DNA from: Paenibacillus pinihumi DSM 23905 = JCM 16419
Lineage (GTDB): Bacteria; Bacillota; Bacilli; Paenibacillales; Paenibacillaceae
Assembly (NCBI RefSeq): GCF_000422505.1
Contig: NZ_KE383865.1
Location: 1 to 33,406 of the forward strand
DNA length: 33,406 nt
Direction of reading: 5' to 3'
How positions within the stretch are numbered: the stretch's first letter is position 1; each line of letters opens with the position of its first letter. A program made the translations under genes and the position numbers. Positions 33,106 through 33,406 of the stretch are shown here, piece by piece. The notes beneath the pieces are model-generated. The model ran no database searches. It was not told the DNA's origin and saw nothing but the letters and a program-made list of their open reading frames with translations.

Positions 33106-33340
33106 AGCTTTATGATGAACGAAGAGAGAAAAAATTATAAATGGAACTTTAGCCTTTTCCGGTGCGAATGTGAAGCTCACATGATTTTCCCGGTTCCTTC
33201 GCACCTCGAAATTTGTCGAAAAGGCAGTGAAATCATAAATGTAGTCGGAAGTCAAGATTTCGGGCAGGAATTTCAGCTCGGAATTTATGAAATAAAAGCA
33301 GTTATTGCGCTAAATATGATATTTTGGCTTGTTTTTCGCT
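33106..33340 (+). promoter_or_regulatory. CRISPR leader region
   Basis: About 235 AT-rich bases lie directly before the first repeat, where a leader holds the array promoter and the signals for new spacer insertion. It contains a GGTGCGAA/TTCGCACC inverted repeat (33161-33168 and 33198-33205) enclosing a second one, ATGTGA-AGC-TCACAT (33168-33182). The last 50 bases are A/T-rich around a GCGC core (33307-33310). An 85-codon open frame across it (33112-33369) runs into the repeat and is not a gene. Confidence 0.65.
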
Positions 33341-33406
33341 GTCGCACTCTACGTGAGTGCGTGGATTGAAACCAACGAAATTCGGGGCTTACGGAACGGC
33401 ATTCCG
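33341..33406 (+). CRISPR. First repeat and first spacer of a type I-C-like CRISPR array (cut by window edge)
   Basis: The 32-base repeat at 33341-33372 starts GTCGCACTC and ends GTGGATTGAAAC, the typical ends of type I-C repeats. Internal arms CGCACTC (33343-33349) and GAGTGCG (33355-33361) give the 7-bp stem of the crRNA hairpin. The 34 bases after it (33373-33406) are the first, newest spacer, at normal I-C length, although its end cannot be proven. The next repeat would start at or just after the window edge. No cas gene is present in this window. Confidence 0.85.

Noticed and set aside
33112-33369. 85-codon plus-strand open frame before the array
   Set aside because: It spans the leader and runs through the first CRISPR repeat. 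It has no ribosome site and no protein-like composition.

Overview
This window looks like a chromosomal segment of a Paenibacillus-like member of the Bacillota. The inference rests on strong AGGAGG-type ribosome sites with frequent GTG/TTG starts, YesM/YesN-type two-component genes beside carbohydrate (CUT1) ABC transporters that lack their own ATPase, DUF5696-type and Yip1-type envelope proteins typical of that group, and a type I-C-like CRISPR repeat. The species cannot be named from the sequence alone.

Layout. (1) 1-1431: the 3' part of an ISL3-family transposase, a small membrane-anchored orphan on the minus strand, and a 355-base AT-rich gap. (2) 1432-5512: a MarR regulator followed by a BmrC/BmrD-like heterodimeric multidrug ABC exporter, with a candidate MarR operator between them. 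(3) 5513-7222: an AT-rich patch with a GyrI-like effector-binding protein, a decayed gene remnant, a small membrane-anchored protein whose last codons form a terminator stem, and little else. (4) 7223-29330: a large carbohydrate-use locus, the core of the window. (5) 29331-32977: a fosmidomycin-resistance-type MFS exporter, an HMGL-like aldolase and a GntR/FCD regulator. (6) 32978-33406: an AT-rich leader with nested inverted repeats, the first CRISPR repeat and the first spacer. The array continues past the right edge.

How the carbohydrate locus fits together. A divergent GH5 exo-glucanase-like enzyme without a signal peptide faces a long collinear run: a 1000-residue membrane-anchored solute-binding protein with two extra beta-sandwich modules, permeases MalF-1 and MalG-1, an NHL/TPR single-pass protein, a Yip1-like membrane protein, a DUF5696 protein, permeases MalF-2 and MalG-2, a lipoprotein solute-binding protein, a membrane-anchored GH30 enzyme with CHB_HEX-like and CBM6 modules, YesM-type kinase, YesN-type response regulator, and another binding lipoprotein. 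Many genes overlap by 1-4 bases or are separated by 3-13 bases, which suggests translational coupling. The enzyme families (GH5, GH30 and CBM6) suggest a beta-1,3/1,6-glucan such as fungal cell-wall glucan or laminarin as substrate. This is inference. No ATPase gene is present, so a shared MsmX-like ATPase is expected elsewhere.

The best candidate for something undescribed is the envelope set inside this locus (9244-18540): the giant anchored binding protein plus the NHL/TPR, Yip1-like and DUF5696 proteins, embedded between two complete permease pairs. It looks like a tethered glycan capture and handling machine of Gram-positive bacteria rather than an ordinary sugar ABC operon.
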